Source: Lineus longissimus
Taxonomy: Eukaryota; Nemertea; Pilidiophora; Heteronemertea; Lineidae
Direction: 5' to 3'
Assembly (NCBI RefSeq): GCF_910592395.1
Contig: NC_088312.1
Location: 15,637,792 to 15,701,791, forward strand
Length of the DNA stretch: 64,000 bases
Shown: positions 11,859-22,105 of the stretch, piece after piece
Layout of the letters: every line of letters begins with the position of its first letter
How positions within the stretch are numbered: position 1 is the stretch's first letter
Position numbers and translations under genes: made by a program
The notes under the pieces: model-generated
Told to the model about the DNA's origin: nothing
Seen by the model: only the letters and a program-made list of their open reading frames with translations
Databases searched by the model: none

Positions 11859-12495
11859 CGATGCTATACCTGAAAACTGCACTGCAACTGCACCGCCCAG
11901 TGCCAATGCGGCTGTTGAGTCCTTGAACGCCCAGAGGATGATGCAGAATAGGTTTGATGAGAGGAGCAGTACTCCGATGGCATTGCAGTCCAATGGTGTT
12001 GAAAATGATCCCGCCGGTAAAGAAAAACTAGCCACATTGGAAGGTGCTGTGAATGACTGTGCCAGTCAGCTCATTCTTATGCTCAGGCGTGATCCTGATG
12101 AATTCAGTCAACCAATTGAGACATTTGTGAGACAGTTCAGTTCACTGAAAACAAACTCTGCTTTTGTTGGTGCCCTGAAGACTTTCGGCAAATACACCGG
12201 TGCTTCCCTGGATATGTCCTCTTCAAGAAAAATCAAACAGGGAAGGAGGAAGGGAGCAGCCATCAAAGTTCAGCCAGCTGCTGTGAGTAGGCGCAAAACT
12301 GTGCTTGGCGGACGTAGATGCCTTCACACAGGTCGAAAGGTTAAAGATGTGTGCGACAGTGAGCTGAAAAAACGAAAGGCAGTGGACAGTTGTCAGTTGT
12401 TGCCAAAGAAGAAACCGAGGAAAGCTCCCCATTCTCTCAGTCAGTGCGTAGCTAACAATGAGGGGATTGGTCGAAATAAATCTTCTAAGTGGTAA
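9522..12495 (+). pseudogene. MULE transposase, spliced, frameshifted
   Basis: Three exons are inferred: 9522-9850, 10082-10354 and 10484-12495. Donors are AG|GTGAGT and AG|GTAAGA; acceptors are ATTTCAG and CATTTCAG; phases agree at both joins. The N-terminus has a FLYWCH/WRKY-GCM1-like zinc finger (FKCFYRCH..CPAQLVL..HRHNH). The DDE core follows: first Asp in LVFIDASGG (~10690), second in FLSDDSE (~10905), Glu in NNYVEAAM (~11255). A SWIM finger (CTC..PCKH, ~11545-11590) comes next, then 20 Asp encoded by a GAT run (11803-11862) and a Lys/Arg-rich tail. One surplus G in the GGG at 10919-10921, just after DDSE, shifts the frame. Exon 1 has no early Met: the frame is open back to ATG 9459, but the strong acceptor at 9521 suggests an upstream exon, possibly 8890-8969, which ends at a GTAAGT donor. 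Confidence 0.88.
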
Positions 12496-12714
12496 TTGAC
12501 AATGACTTTCTCTATGGCTGGAATCAAATTGCGTACATTGTAGATGTAAATAAATGGTTGCCCCCTAACGGAACCTTTAGCATGTTCCTTTTTACCTCTT
12601 GTAGTATAACCGTATGTTCATTTCAAATAGCAGTATTGTAGTATTGTAACTAATAAAAAACATGTTTGACATTTTTTATCTTGTGTCCTTATTTAAATGC
12701 TTCTGGAGACACCA

Positions 12715-13330
12715 ATGCAATCTCAAATGATATAGTAGTACTGCAAGGTAAAACGGGAGCTACCTGCTACAATGAACACTATTTGAGGGACTGATGCAAA
12801 GCTCAAATAATATACATTGTAGTAGTACTGCAAGGTAGCACAGGAGCTGCCTGCTACAATGAACACTATTTGAGGGACTGATGCAAAGCTCAAATGATAC
12901 TAGTACTGCAAGGTAGCACAGGAGCTACCCGCTACAATGAACGCTATTTGAGAGACTGATGCAAAGCTCAAATGATACTAGTACTGCAAGGTAGCACAGG
13001 AGCTACCCGCTACAATGAACGCTATTTGAGAGACTGATGCAAAGCTCAAATGATACTAGTACTGCAAGGTAGCACAGGAGCTACCCGCTACAATGAACAC
13101 TATTTGAGAGACTGATGCAAAGCTCAAATGATACTAGTACTGCAAGGTAGCACAGGAGCTACCCGCTACAATGAACGCTATTTGAGAGACTGATGCAAAG
13201 CTCAAATGATACTAGTACTGCAAGGTAGCACAGGAGCTGCCTGCTACAATGAACTCTATTTGAGAGACTGATGCAAAGCTCAAATGATACTAGTACTGCA
13301 AGGTAGCACAGGAGCTGCTACAATGAAAGC
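12715..13330 (+). repeat. 78-bp minisatellite inside the MULE
   Basis: About seven head-to-tail copies of a unit containing GATGCAAAGCTCAAATGATA, ACTGCAAGGTAGCACAGGAG and CTACAATGAACGCTATTTGA. CTGATG landmarks fall at 12878, 12956, 13034, 13112, 13190 and 13268, exactly 78 bp apart. The first copies are longer and more divergent. It lies between the transposase stop and the right TIR, so it belongs to the transposon or arose inside it. Confidence 0.92.
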
Positions 13331-13385
13331 TATACAGTAATGAGGAAACCCTTTGGACTGACAACTTCTGTCCTTAATAGAGAGT

Positions 13386-13511
13386 GTGTCCTGATTACGG
13401 AGGTGTCCATTAAGGGAGGTTGTACTGCAGTCCAACCTCCCTTTAGTATAACCTCCCTTAATGGTCACCTGTACAACCTCCCTTATCGGACACCTCTGTA
13501 ATCAGGACACA
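13386..13511. repeat. ~125-bp foldback hairpin
   Basis: GTGTCCTGATTACGGAGGTG at the left pairs with CACCTCTGTAATCAGGACAC at the right with few mismatches. The interior contains repeated AACCTCCCTTA motifs and their complement TAAGGGAGGTT, so most of it is self-complementary. It is likely a small MITE nested in the MULE. Confidence 0.75.
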
Positions 13512-15172
13512 ATAATTTAAAATGCCATGATGTACAATTAAGTTCTTGTAAATTCCAAAAATATGTTTAAAAAAACTGATTTCTGAGGAAAAGAAAAGAA
13601 ATATTAAAAGAAGGAACTTATTTTTTGACAAGGAAAAAAAATAAAAATAAAAATTGCTTCAGGGCGGATTCGAACCTCCACTCTCATGACTATTCGATCT
13701 AACAAACTCTGATGGAACTTCAGTATATAAGTAGCTGTGACGTCAGCACGATTTTGATTGGTTGAGAGCCAAGTAATGGTAAACCTGTTTGGGAAAAAAA
13801 ATTTCGCGTCCCGGTAGCTGCCTCATATCTGCTGACAGAAGCAGCTCTTTGTGGTGAAATAATAATTGAATTTTCCACCTGCTAGCCTAGATATTTGTGT
13901 ATGTTTCTTCACCAGTTAGTTAATAACGAATTTTTGTAGCTTATATATTCGTTATTGTTTTAAATGCGTTTCATGTTCAGGTGTCTTAATTTGACAATTT
14001 GGCGATAATACAGGTGTTGGATGACAAGAATAGGAATGATCCATCATGTTAGGATTATTTTCGTTCATTTTCTTGTTGTTGAATGAAATCTCAATCTGTT
14101 TGAATGAAAATAATGGAATTAAAAAACACTGTTAGTGTTTGGCTCTTACTAGGCTATATAGTTTTGTTTTCATTTATTCAAAAGTTCATTCCAATCCAAC
14201 CATAACTGCTACAGTATAAAGAGAATGATGATTTTGTGCAGCATTTGACCCCCAATTATATAAAATGCATTATAAAGTGGGCCTGACCTAGGCCTACAGC
14301 TCATCCTGATTTAAATGGCATGAAACCCCTGGCATGCTGGGCCATGTGCCCCCTGTGCAAATTTAACCTGTACAAATTTAAATTATGTGAGTAGCCCCCC
14401 CCCCCCCCGTATGGCCCTATTAAGAAAATTTCTAGTCCAGGCATATTGGAAATTTTTCTTTTTCCAGAGTAGTACAAAACTTTTTCCAGAGGAGTACAAA
14501 ACTGCAAAGGCAAGACACATCATGCATGTCATGACATCCTGGAGCTTTTTCTCATTTCTGAAACAGTTGTGGTTGGAATGAATTTCCAAATCAGTCCGTC
14601 AAATCTCTATGCAATGAAATGTCACAACTGTCTCAACCTACGTTGTCCTGTATGTCCTAGCAGACGATTTTTAAATAAATGATGTGATTGATTTACTAGT
14701 AGATTGGAATGAATTATTTCTTCAATGAATGAATGATATGAAAGTTGAAAACCCTCCGAGTACAAAAATGCAAAGGCAAGGCACATCATGCATGTCATGA
14801 CACCCTGGAGCAGCTATTTCTCATTTCTCATTTTCTGAAACAGTTGCATGGTTGGAATGAATTTCCAAATCAGTCCGTCAAATCTCTATCCAAATGGAAC
14901 TTTAAGACCACTCTATATTTGGGCAGTAGTGTTAAAACTGACTTTTTTGAAGTAAAGTACGTAAATCGAGAAGAAGAGGACGTTTGCTTTGTCTGCAATG
15001 AAAAGTCACAACTGTCTCCGCCGACGTTGCCCTGTATGTCCTAGCAGACGATTTTTAAATACATGATGTCCCACACCCGCACTTCAGTGGCGCCGGTGTG
15101 AATAAATCTACTTGTGTGAATGGTCAATGGCTCATGACGTCATGAAATAATTGCGTCACGAGGAAGGAAACA

Positions 15173-15334
15173 ATGGGAGTCACGTCCGACGTGGTAACTG
15201 TGGGTGCGGTGCGTCGTGAATGCAGGATCGGCCAACGCGCGGCCTGTATGGAATGCGACAAACTGTACCGGAACCAGAATTGTCATGGGTCTGCACAAAT
15301 TTTTTCAGATTCGATGGATATGATGGATATATGA
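15173..15334 (+). CDS. Small Cys-rich ORF in tandem unit C (53 aa)
   Basis: The frame starts in a good context (AACAATGGGAG) and reads MGVTSDVVTVGAVRRE, then a cysteine cluster CRIGQRAACMECDKLY..NCHG, ending at TGA 15332-15334. Spacing C-x7-C-x2-C-x8-C-H suggests a small metal-binding motif. The homologous positions in units A and B have lost the first two cysteines (AGC and CGT for TGC and TGT) and are frameshifted, so unit C may preserve the ancestral state. No family is recognised. It could be a remnant exon of a transposon protein rather than an independent gene. Confidence 0.3.
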   Translation: MGVTSDVVTVGAVRRECRIGQRAACMECDKLYRNQNCHGSAQIFSDSMDMMDI

Positions 15335-15388
15335 GTTTTGTTACTTTATAGATACGTAACCATTACACTCACTACGTTGTGTGAGTTA

Positions 15389-15676
15389 TGAGTTATTATG
15401 TGGTCTTGAGTGTTTAATTGTGATCAGTTACACCCAATAAAACCTTCTCGGATGCAAAAGTGCTGAAAAATGTAAATCAAATGATCATTTTGCAATAAGG
15501 AATGTGGGTGATGAGGTCAAACGAACAAGAAACCAAAAGTATTCACGGTGATGATTAAAGCCTGAGAACTTTTTTATCTAACACAACACGATTTTGCTCA
15601 TAGCGTTGATTCTTTTGCTGTTGTTCAGGGAACCAGAAGGGGTGACATCTCATTATGTATATACCCGTCGCCCCTT
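15389..15676. other. Spacer between tandem array and gypsy element
   Basis: This is unique sequence without a supported gene. The last four bases, CCTT (15673-15676), are the target duplication of the gypsy element. Confidence 0.5.
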
Positions 15677-15944
15677 TGTTCCAGTCTTTACATACGTTGC
15701 TGGATTGCCAACCAGTGCGTACCTTGTCCAGAGATTATCAAGGATTTACGTAACCATAAGTTACAAAAATAACACGTTTTTATTCATCGGAAGAAGACCA
15801 GAGCGCATGCTCCAACGGAACAGGAATTAGCATGGGTACATAATTATGTTGCAATAACAATAGTTTGCATGACTAAGTGTAGATGTCAGCACTGATGTAA
15901 AACTGTAAAGTCGTACAAGAGACGTACAACAGACTACTAGTACA
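15677..15944 (-). repeat. 3' LTR of the gypsy element
   Basis: 268 bp from TGTTCCAG to TAGTACA on the plus strand. It matches 21838-22105 except for one base (AAGGATT here, AATGATT there). Confidence 0.93.
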
Positions 15945-15957
15945 TCTCCCTTTTTGA
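15945..15957 (-). other. Polypurine tract
   Basis: TCTCCCTTTTTGA on the plus strand is a purine run (AAAAAGGGAGA) on the coding strand, immediately 5' of the 3' LTR. This is the expected site and composition for plus-strand priming. Confidence 0.75.
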
Positions 15958-16531
15958 GACTGAAGTCCTGATAGTCCAAGTGTCTTTTATGGGAGTAGCT
16001 TATAATCTTAGCTCACAATTACTCTAAACCAATTAAAACTCACAACATGGAACACACATAACTGAAAAACAATTCTAGTCAAAACTTTGACTCAAGATTC
16101 CAAACACAACTTTTGGTGTTCCTTGAATTATGAATATTTCGACTCAAACTCATCTAACACAAAACACTATCCAGAATGAATCCTCTAGAATTTAGCAATC
16201 TCACAGAATACACATACCAGTGAATGCTAGTATACTTTTTTAAAACAGAAATTTTAAAGGCACAATTTTACCTAAGATTCTAAACGTGAATGTTGTACCA
16301 AACTTGGTCAACTTTAGTCTAAACAGAAAATTACTTAGAACATGAACAATAATGAGAGTCTGTCAACAACATTGTAGCACAGAACACAAATATGTCAATA
16401 TACAGCATGACACAAAATCAAGTCTTAGTCACTAAATACAGTGTGACACAAAATACACAAAACATGAAAAATGAGCAGCGATCCGCCTACACCCATTCTT
16501 CAGGCTTTATGTGCACTACGAATGATTTGAG

Positions 16532-19500
16532 TCAGATTTTGCTCACAATCGAATCCTGAACACTAGTGACTGCGTGCACAAAATCGTCAAAATGTCTGGG
16601 CGCTTTCACAACACGTCCCGATCTCGTTGTAACTTGCTCCGCACTTGTGTTCGATCCATGCTGGACTTGAACAACTGGTGTCTTGGGTGCTGCTTTCAAC
16701 GGCGTCTGTTTTCCTGGCGATATCGGCGTTCGTTCTGCAGGCGTCCTCTGCAAGGAGGATACCGCGGTGACGTCACATCACGTGATCCCGACCCATATTA
16801 GTGATCGCTATGGCCAATCAGATTCAGTCTACTGACAGCACCAGCACTGAACACATCTCCACGTCTCACTGTCTGGTGCGCTCCTGTACACAAAAACACC
16901 AATAGACATGAAATATTGCAATACCTAGTATGGATTCTTCCTGTGTAAGATAAAATTTACAGAGCAGATTAACTTCCACGAATAAAAAAGACGTTTGGCG
17001 TGGCCAAAGTGCGGAAATAATGTCTCCGCTAAAATACACTACGAAATACACTAGGCAATGCACTACGCAATATACAGTAGAGATGCAGTTGAGTTTGTTA
17101 TTGTTTTGACTTAGAAGCCCGCCCATATCATAATATATTCATGTATTCATGAAGTATGAACTCATTTCTGTCCCATACAACTCTAAGAACAGTCAATTTC
17201 TCCTTTAAAAATCATCACCGAAACCGCGATATCCGCAGGAAGATTTCGTTCTAGTGTCCGAAAATGCATGATCTTACAGGGGCGCTAACTCGACAAATAG
17301 AGGGGATCTATGGGGATCTATGCGAGTTTTAGGTATTACAGGTCACGAACTTGTAAAATCTGTAAACATGCCTCCAAATCCCATTATGATAATGAAGAGA
17401 TTGCCCCATATCTGGGAGACTGTTTTGAAACCATCGCTAATTTTGGAAGATCGGTGCCGGCTATTTGGTTTTTAAAACCCTATTTTTCCCCATCAAAACA
17501 GCACTTTTCATTATTCAAATGATAGCTTATTGTCTGAAGACTTATTTCATAGCAGAAAAGTACTAATAACTCTGATTTGATGCAAAAAATCTAACTTTTT
17601 TGATGACTTGATTTTCCCTTGGCCGTGGATCGAGTTTGTTTACAATATGCAGCGCCATCTTGGAAAAGCCGTGACGTCACCGCGGTATCCTCCTTGCGTC
17701 CTCTGGATCGACGTTTCACTAGCAGATTCTGGTGATGCAGGTGGATCTAGGTGTACTGCCGACGATGCGTTATTGATTTCAGTACCGACGTTTGTACTCA
17801 GCTGAGGCGTGTCAGGCTGAGTCGGGTGAGCATCCAATAATGCTCTAGTAAGCAAATCCTCATTTCTGGGCGGATTTCGGACAACTACAGTCTTGTCAGG
17901 CTTGATCATTGCCCGATTTCGACGGAAAGACTTGTCCTTAGACTGGATTTGGTACGATCTTGGACCACATGAATTGACAATTGTCCCTTTGATCCATTCT
18001 CCATTGTGTCTAAAGACAACCTTGTCTCCAGGCTTCAGATCACCCAGAGGCTGTCTTGTGGCGGTATTATTGTAATGGCGGGCTTGAGTCATGGCATTCT
18101 TCTCGCGCGCGTTTTGAACAGTCTTTGTCTGTAGAGCGGTTTTCAGACATTTCTCATTTACCGGCAAACGCGTTCGTAACTTTCGACCCATTAAGAGTTC
18201 AGCTGGTGATTTACCATCAATCACAGGAGTGTCTCTATAGTTCATGAACGCGATATGCGGCTCGATCTTGGTTTCTTTCGCCTTTTTCATGAGTTTTTTA
18301 GCAATGCCACAATACTTTTCAGCTAGTCCATTGGCTTTTGGATACCTAGGACTGACAGTCACATGGTTTATTCCCCAGTTTTCAGTGAAATCGCGGAATT
18401 TTTCACAGGCATAGTTGCTTCCATTATCAGAGACAAGAGTTTCTGGAATTCCTAGTCGGGCGAACATAGCTTTCAGCTTATCTATAAGGTTCTCAGCGGT
18501 CATATCGTCAAGTTTCACGGTTTCAAAATAGTTCGAATGATAGTCAACAACAAGAAGATAGTTCTTACTGAGGAAAGTAAACACATCTGTCCCCAGTTTA
18601 TTCCATGAAAGATTCGGCCTAGCATGTGATATTAGCGGTTCTTTCTGTTGACGTGATTGAAATTTGAGACAGATCGCACATTTTTCAACACAATTTTTTA
18701 TCTCTGTCGCCATACCAACCCAGAACATTGCGGCTTTGGCTCTGGATAGGCATTTGTCCCGGCCAAGATGTCCCTCATGTATTCTCTCAAGCATTTCTTT
18801 GCGGAATTTCTGCGGAATGATGACACGTTCTCCACGTAATAATAGATTGTCACAGACTGAGAGTTCATCACGGAATTGCCAATACTGGCGCACACAGAAT
18901 GGCACATCCTTCTTGTGGCGAGGCCATCCTGCCACAATCGTAGTTTTGAGCTGCTGTAGCTCAGCATCAGATTTTACCTCATGTCTGAATGAAGCAAGTT
19001 TCTTCGCTGAAAACGGTAGGGTTGCACATATCATGTGAACTTGGTAGTTCAACTCGCGATCAAGTTCAGTGTCCTCAGGTTTGCTTGGCTGTGGGGCCCT
19101 TGACAGAGTATCTGCAATGTTTAGTGATTTTCCAGGAGCCCATTGATACTCGAAACTGTATTTCTGAAGACGCAACATCAACCGTTGTACCCTCGGCGGG
19201 CAAGATGCAAGCGGTTTCTTAAACAGATACTGCAGCGGTTTGTGATCATTGACAAGACGAAAATCACGACCGTACACGTACTGATGTAGCTTTTCACAAG
19301 CAATTGTACAACTGAGCAATTCAAGTTCTATTTGGGACCAGTTCTTTTGGCTCGGGGTCAAGGATTGAGATCCATACGCGACTGGGTGGTCCCCTTGCAA
19401 TAGTACAAAACCTACGCCATCTCGCGACGCATCACATGAAACGGTCACATCCTTTTTCGGATCGAAATATGTCAATACCGGTGACTTCACTAAGAGTTCT

Positions 19501-20783
19501 TTGAGTCTCTGGAATGCTTTCTTATGATTCTCATCAAACACAAATGCCACGTCTTTTTTCAGTAAGTCCCTGAGAAGTCGAGTCTCCTCAGCCATGTTGG
19601 GTATGAATTTGCTCACATACGCTATCATTCCCAAGAATCTCTGCAACTCTTGCTTGCATTTCGGATTTTTCAACTGTGTGATGGCATTGAGCCTATCTTC
19701 ATCAATCCTCATCCCCTGCTGATCAAACAGAAGACCTATGTACTTTACTTCGGTTTCTTCAAGTACACATTTCTGCCAGTTTAGTTTCAAGTTCTTTTCT
19801 CGGCATACTTCCAGAACTTCTCTCACTCGTTTCTTCAGCGTTTCCTTGTCTGCGGCATGAATCAAAATATCGTCTATGTACACTTCTACACCGACTAAAT
19901 GACTGAACATATCGGTCATATATTTCTGATACACCTGACTGCTAAGTTTAAGTCCATATGGGAGCCTGTTGAATTTGAAATTCCCGAATGGAGTTGAAAA
20001 AGTTGTGAGGATCGAGCTTTCCTCCTCAAGCAAAATTTGCCAGAAAGAAGCTTTTGCGTCTAGTTTCGCAAAGTACTTTGAGCCAGATAACTTTGAAGCA
20101 AGTTCTTCTTGTGTCGGGATTCTGAAATGATCAGTCACAATATATTTGTTCAAGTTTCTCGGATTTAAACAAATTCTCAGCTCTTTATTTGGCTTTTCCA
20201 CCACGACCATCGAATTTATCCAGTCTGTGGCTTTCTCAACTTTAGAAATAATGCCTTCTTTCAGCATCTTGTTCAACTCACGTTTTATACGTTTTATCAG
20301 CGCAAACGGAATTCTTCACGGCGGATTTTGTTTTGGCTTTGGGTCCTTTAACTTGATTTCAACTTTTGGCGCATTCAGTCCATCTAGCTTAGTACTGAAA
20401 ACATCACGGTATTCACGGTACAACTCATGTTCATCAGGTTTGTCCTCCTTTTCAATGTCAACAGTATTTATGGTGACAACGTTCAAATCGCACAACGCAG
20501 GAAATCCCAGGATGGGTATGCGGTTACCCTCAGTAACAAAGAAATCAAGTTCTTTATCACGTACTTCCACTCGACATTTTCCAACGAGGGCAATCTTTTC
20601 TCCAGTGTAAGAGAATAACTTAACATCAGCTCGCATTAATTTAGCACTCAGTTTCAAGGATTTATGCACATGCGCAGGAATCAAGTTCACCTGTGACCCT
20701 GTGTCAACTTTAAACTTGACCTTTTGCTTGCCATTCAACCATGCGGTCACGAAGCATTGATTGTTACTAACACTTGATTTCAT
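16532..20783 (-). pseudogene. pol: gypsy Pol (PR-RT-RNaseH-INT), interrupted
   Basis: Protease (from 20783) has the DTGSQVNLIP active site. A TGA at 20316-20318 interrupts the linker to RT, most simply a CGA-to-TGA change. RT then runs from about 20276: counting from that Met, YIDD is at residues 133-136, RNase H has DAS at 281-283 and NDHKPL near 342, and the integrase zinc finger is H499-x2-H502..C532-x2-C535. The integrase triad is D563, D616, E652, with 35 residues between the last two. A GPY/F-like segment (PGDKVVFRHNGEWIKG) follows; I see no chromodomain. The C-terminal ~75 codons (16532-16750) are separated from the rest by the MITE, which adds a premature stop. Confidence 0.92.
16751..17696 (-). 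mobile_element. 946-bp MITE, copy 2, inside gypsy pol
   Basis: Same family as 7279-8237 but inverted, with the same 26-bp TIRs (CAAGGAGGATACCGCGGTGA..). CGTCCTCTG is duplicated on both sides (16742-16750 and 17697-17705), a perfect 9-bp duplication. It has small indels against copy 1 but looks highly similar throughout. Its position within a gypsy element that has nearly identical LTRs shows recent activity of the family. Confidence 0.92.
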
Positions 20784-21694
20784 GTGTGAACAACGTCTCC
20801 ACGAATCCAGTCAAATCTGAATTTGAACCGGCACCATGACTGCGATCAGACATTTCTGCTACATCTTTTTGATGACATTTCACTCGAAAATGATTTAATT
20901 TGCCACATTTACCACAGGTTTTCTTAAACGCGGGGCACCTGTTTGGTACACGATGCACAAGACCACAACGATCACAGCTTTTGTCACGATCATCCTTTTG
21001 CGCAGAATTTCCACTTCGAGGTTGGCGATTTCGTGCTCGTCCACGTGATGACGATGCTCCACGTGATGATGACGCTCCACTTCTTGTTTCCTGTCGCCAC
21101 GGAATCCACGTCTTTTTCTTTTTCTTTATCAGTCGTTGTCTTGTCCATCTCGGCAATCTGCTTGGTTACCATCTCATGCGTTCGACACATCGCTGTTACC
21201 CTATCTGCGTCAAGATCCTTAGTTGCCAGAATCTTTTTCTTCAAGGTCTGATCTTCGATACCGAAAATTAACTGGTCACAGATATTTTGGTTTATGCGGT
21301 CACCAAAGTCACATTTCTTTGCTGTATCTTTGACTTCTTTCAAAAAGTCATTGAACTGTTGCTGTCCCTGTGTTATATTTCGGAAAACATGGCGTTGGAA
21401 TGTTTTATTTGGCGCGGCTAGGTCATCGAAGTGTCTCGTGAACTTTTCAAGTATAGCTTCATTCATCGTTCCTTCTTCGATTCCCGGAAATGTGTCGAAA
21501 ATCTTCCGACCATCTACTCCAAGTAGGTGCTGGAGTACGGCTCGCTGTACTGCTACGGCTTTGGTTGACCCACCAGTTGCAACCATGTACACTTCAAAAC
21601 TTTCTCTGAAGATACGCCACGTTTCTACCATTTTGTTGATCCCTTCGAAAGAGACATCGACTTCTAGTGTCGCAGGGGCTGGCAAGTGCTCCAT
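20767..21694 (-). pseudogene. gag: gypsy Gag, frameshifted
   Basis: The first frame (from ATG 21694 to about 21090) holds a capsid-like domain (FRESFEVYM, FDTFPGIEEG, FLKEVKDTAKKCDFG) ending in a Lys/Glu-rich segment. The downstream frame (to 20767) holds an Arg/Ser-rich stretch and a nucleocapsid with two cysteine clusters (CDRCGLVHRVPNRC, then CGKCGKLNHFRVKC, the second a CCHC knuckle). The change falls around 21085-21130, near an A/G-rich run. A programmed shift is possible, but in most relatives capsid and nucleocapsid share one frame, so an indel is likelier. The product would package element RNA. Confidence 0.8.
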
Positions 21695-21819
21695 TATGCA
21701 AGATGGAATGTACTACTCGATGTACACAAAACTTCGTTTTACACAGGGGCGAGGGGGTTCTAATCTCACTTTCTTTTCGTGTTTTTACCTTTCTACACTT
21801 CATACTTCTTCCACACACT

Positions 21820-21837
21820 AGTTTGGCGCTGCCACCA
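21820..21837 (-). other. Primer-binding site
   Basis: On the coding strand TGGTGGCAGCGCCAAACT follows the LTR end with no gap. The leading TGG is complementary to the CCA tail of a tRNA. I could not assign the tRNA. Confidence 0.65.
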
Positions 21838-22105
21838 TGTTCCAGTCTTTACATACGTTGCTGGATTGCCAACCAGTGCGTACCTTGTCCAGAGATTATC
21901 AATGATTTACGTAACCATAAGTTACAAAAATAACACGTTTTTATTCATCGGAAGAAGACCAGAGCGCATGCTCCAACGGAACAGGAATTAGCATGGGTAC
22001 ATAATTATGTTGCAATAACAATAGTTTGCATGACTAAGTGTAGATGTCAGCACTGATGTAAAACTGTAAAGTCGTACAAGAGACGTACAACAGACTACTA
22101 GTACA
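21838..22105 (-). repeat. 5' LTR of the gypsy element
   Basis: 268 bp, same length and ends as the 3' LTR. On the coding strand it begins TGTACTAGTAG and ends CTGGAACA, directly followed by the primer-binding site. Confidence 0.93.

Larger units (their letters stand above)
8801..13806 (+). mobile_element. Mutator-like DNA transposon (MULE), 5.0 kb
   Basis: The left end CGAAATTTTTATTCCCAAAC and the right end (complement at 13781-13806) form a 26-bp TIR with one mismatch, after which similarity stops. Imperfect 9-bp duplications CGCCGGTAG (8792-8800) and TCCCGGTAG (13809-13817) flank it, matching the GGTAG site that is intact in tandem units A and B. Two extra bases (CG) lie at the right junction. 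Inside are a three-exon MULE transposase, two polyadenylation-like AATAAA signals (about 12550 and 12652), a 78-bp minisatellite and a foldback hairpin. Both subterminal regions carry TTTTGATTGGTT (a reverse CCAAT box) and ACGTCA, plausible promoter sites. The transposase frameshift suggests that this copy cannot move by itself. Confidence 0.85.
8528..15388 (+). repeat. Tandem unit C, split by a Mutator-like element
   Basis: Unit C starts at 8528 with the same AGCAATCTCTAGTGAACTC landmark. It is cut by the MULE at 8801-13806 in the GGTAGCTG segment, resumes at 13809 and ends at about 15388 with ACGTTGTGTGAGTTA. It holds about 640 bp (roughly 13870-14500) that units A and B lack; in A and B the junction falls at a GCATGTCATGAC copy. 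Unit C may therefore be the ancestral form and A/B a deletion derivative, or C may carry an extra insertion. It retains the longest versions of the small frames, at 14745-15044 and 15173-15334. Confidence 0.75.
15677..22105 (-). mobile_element. Ty3/gypsy LTR retrotransposon, minus strand
   Basis: This is a complete but damaged element. Two 268-bp LTRs (TG..CA on the coding strand) bracket gag, protease, RT, RNase H and integrase in the Ty3/gypsy order. CCTT flanks both sides (15673-15676, 22106-22109), a 4-bp duplication. The primer-binding site adjoins the 5' LTR and the polypurine tract adjoins the 3' LTR. I see no envelope gene. The LTRs differ at one position by eye, which implies recent insertion. 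Even so it carries a gag frameshift, a stop codon between protease and RT, and a 946-bp MITE in the pol tail. Without the MITE it would be about 5.5 kb. Confidence 0.93.

Noticed and set aside
13655-13735. Possible minus-strand tRNA (GGTTCGAATCC followed by T-rich run)
   Set aside because: The B box and terminator-like T run are good, but no 5' acceptor strand pairs with the 3' side. At best a tRNA relic inside the MULE.
20990-21156. Programmed frameshift in gypsy gag
   Set aside because: No clear slippery heptamer with downstream structure could be identified; a simple indel is the more economical reading.
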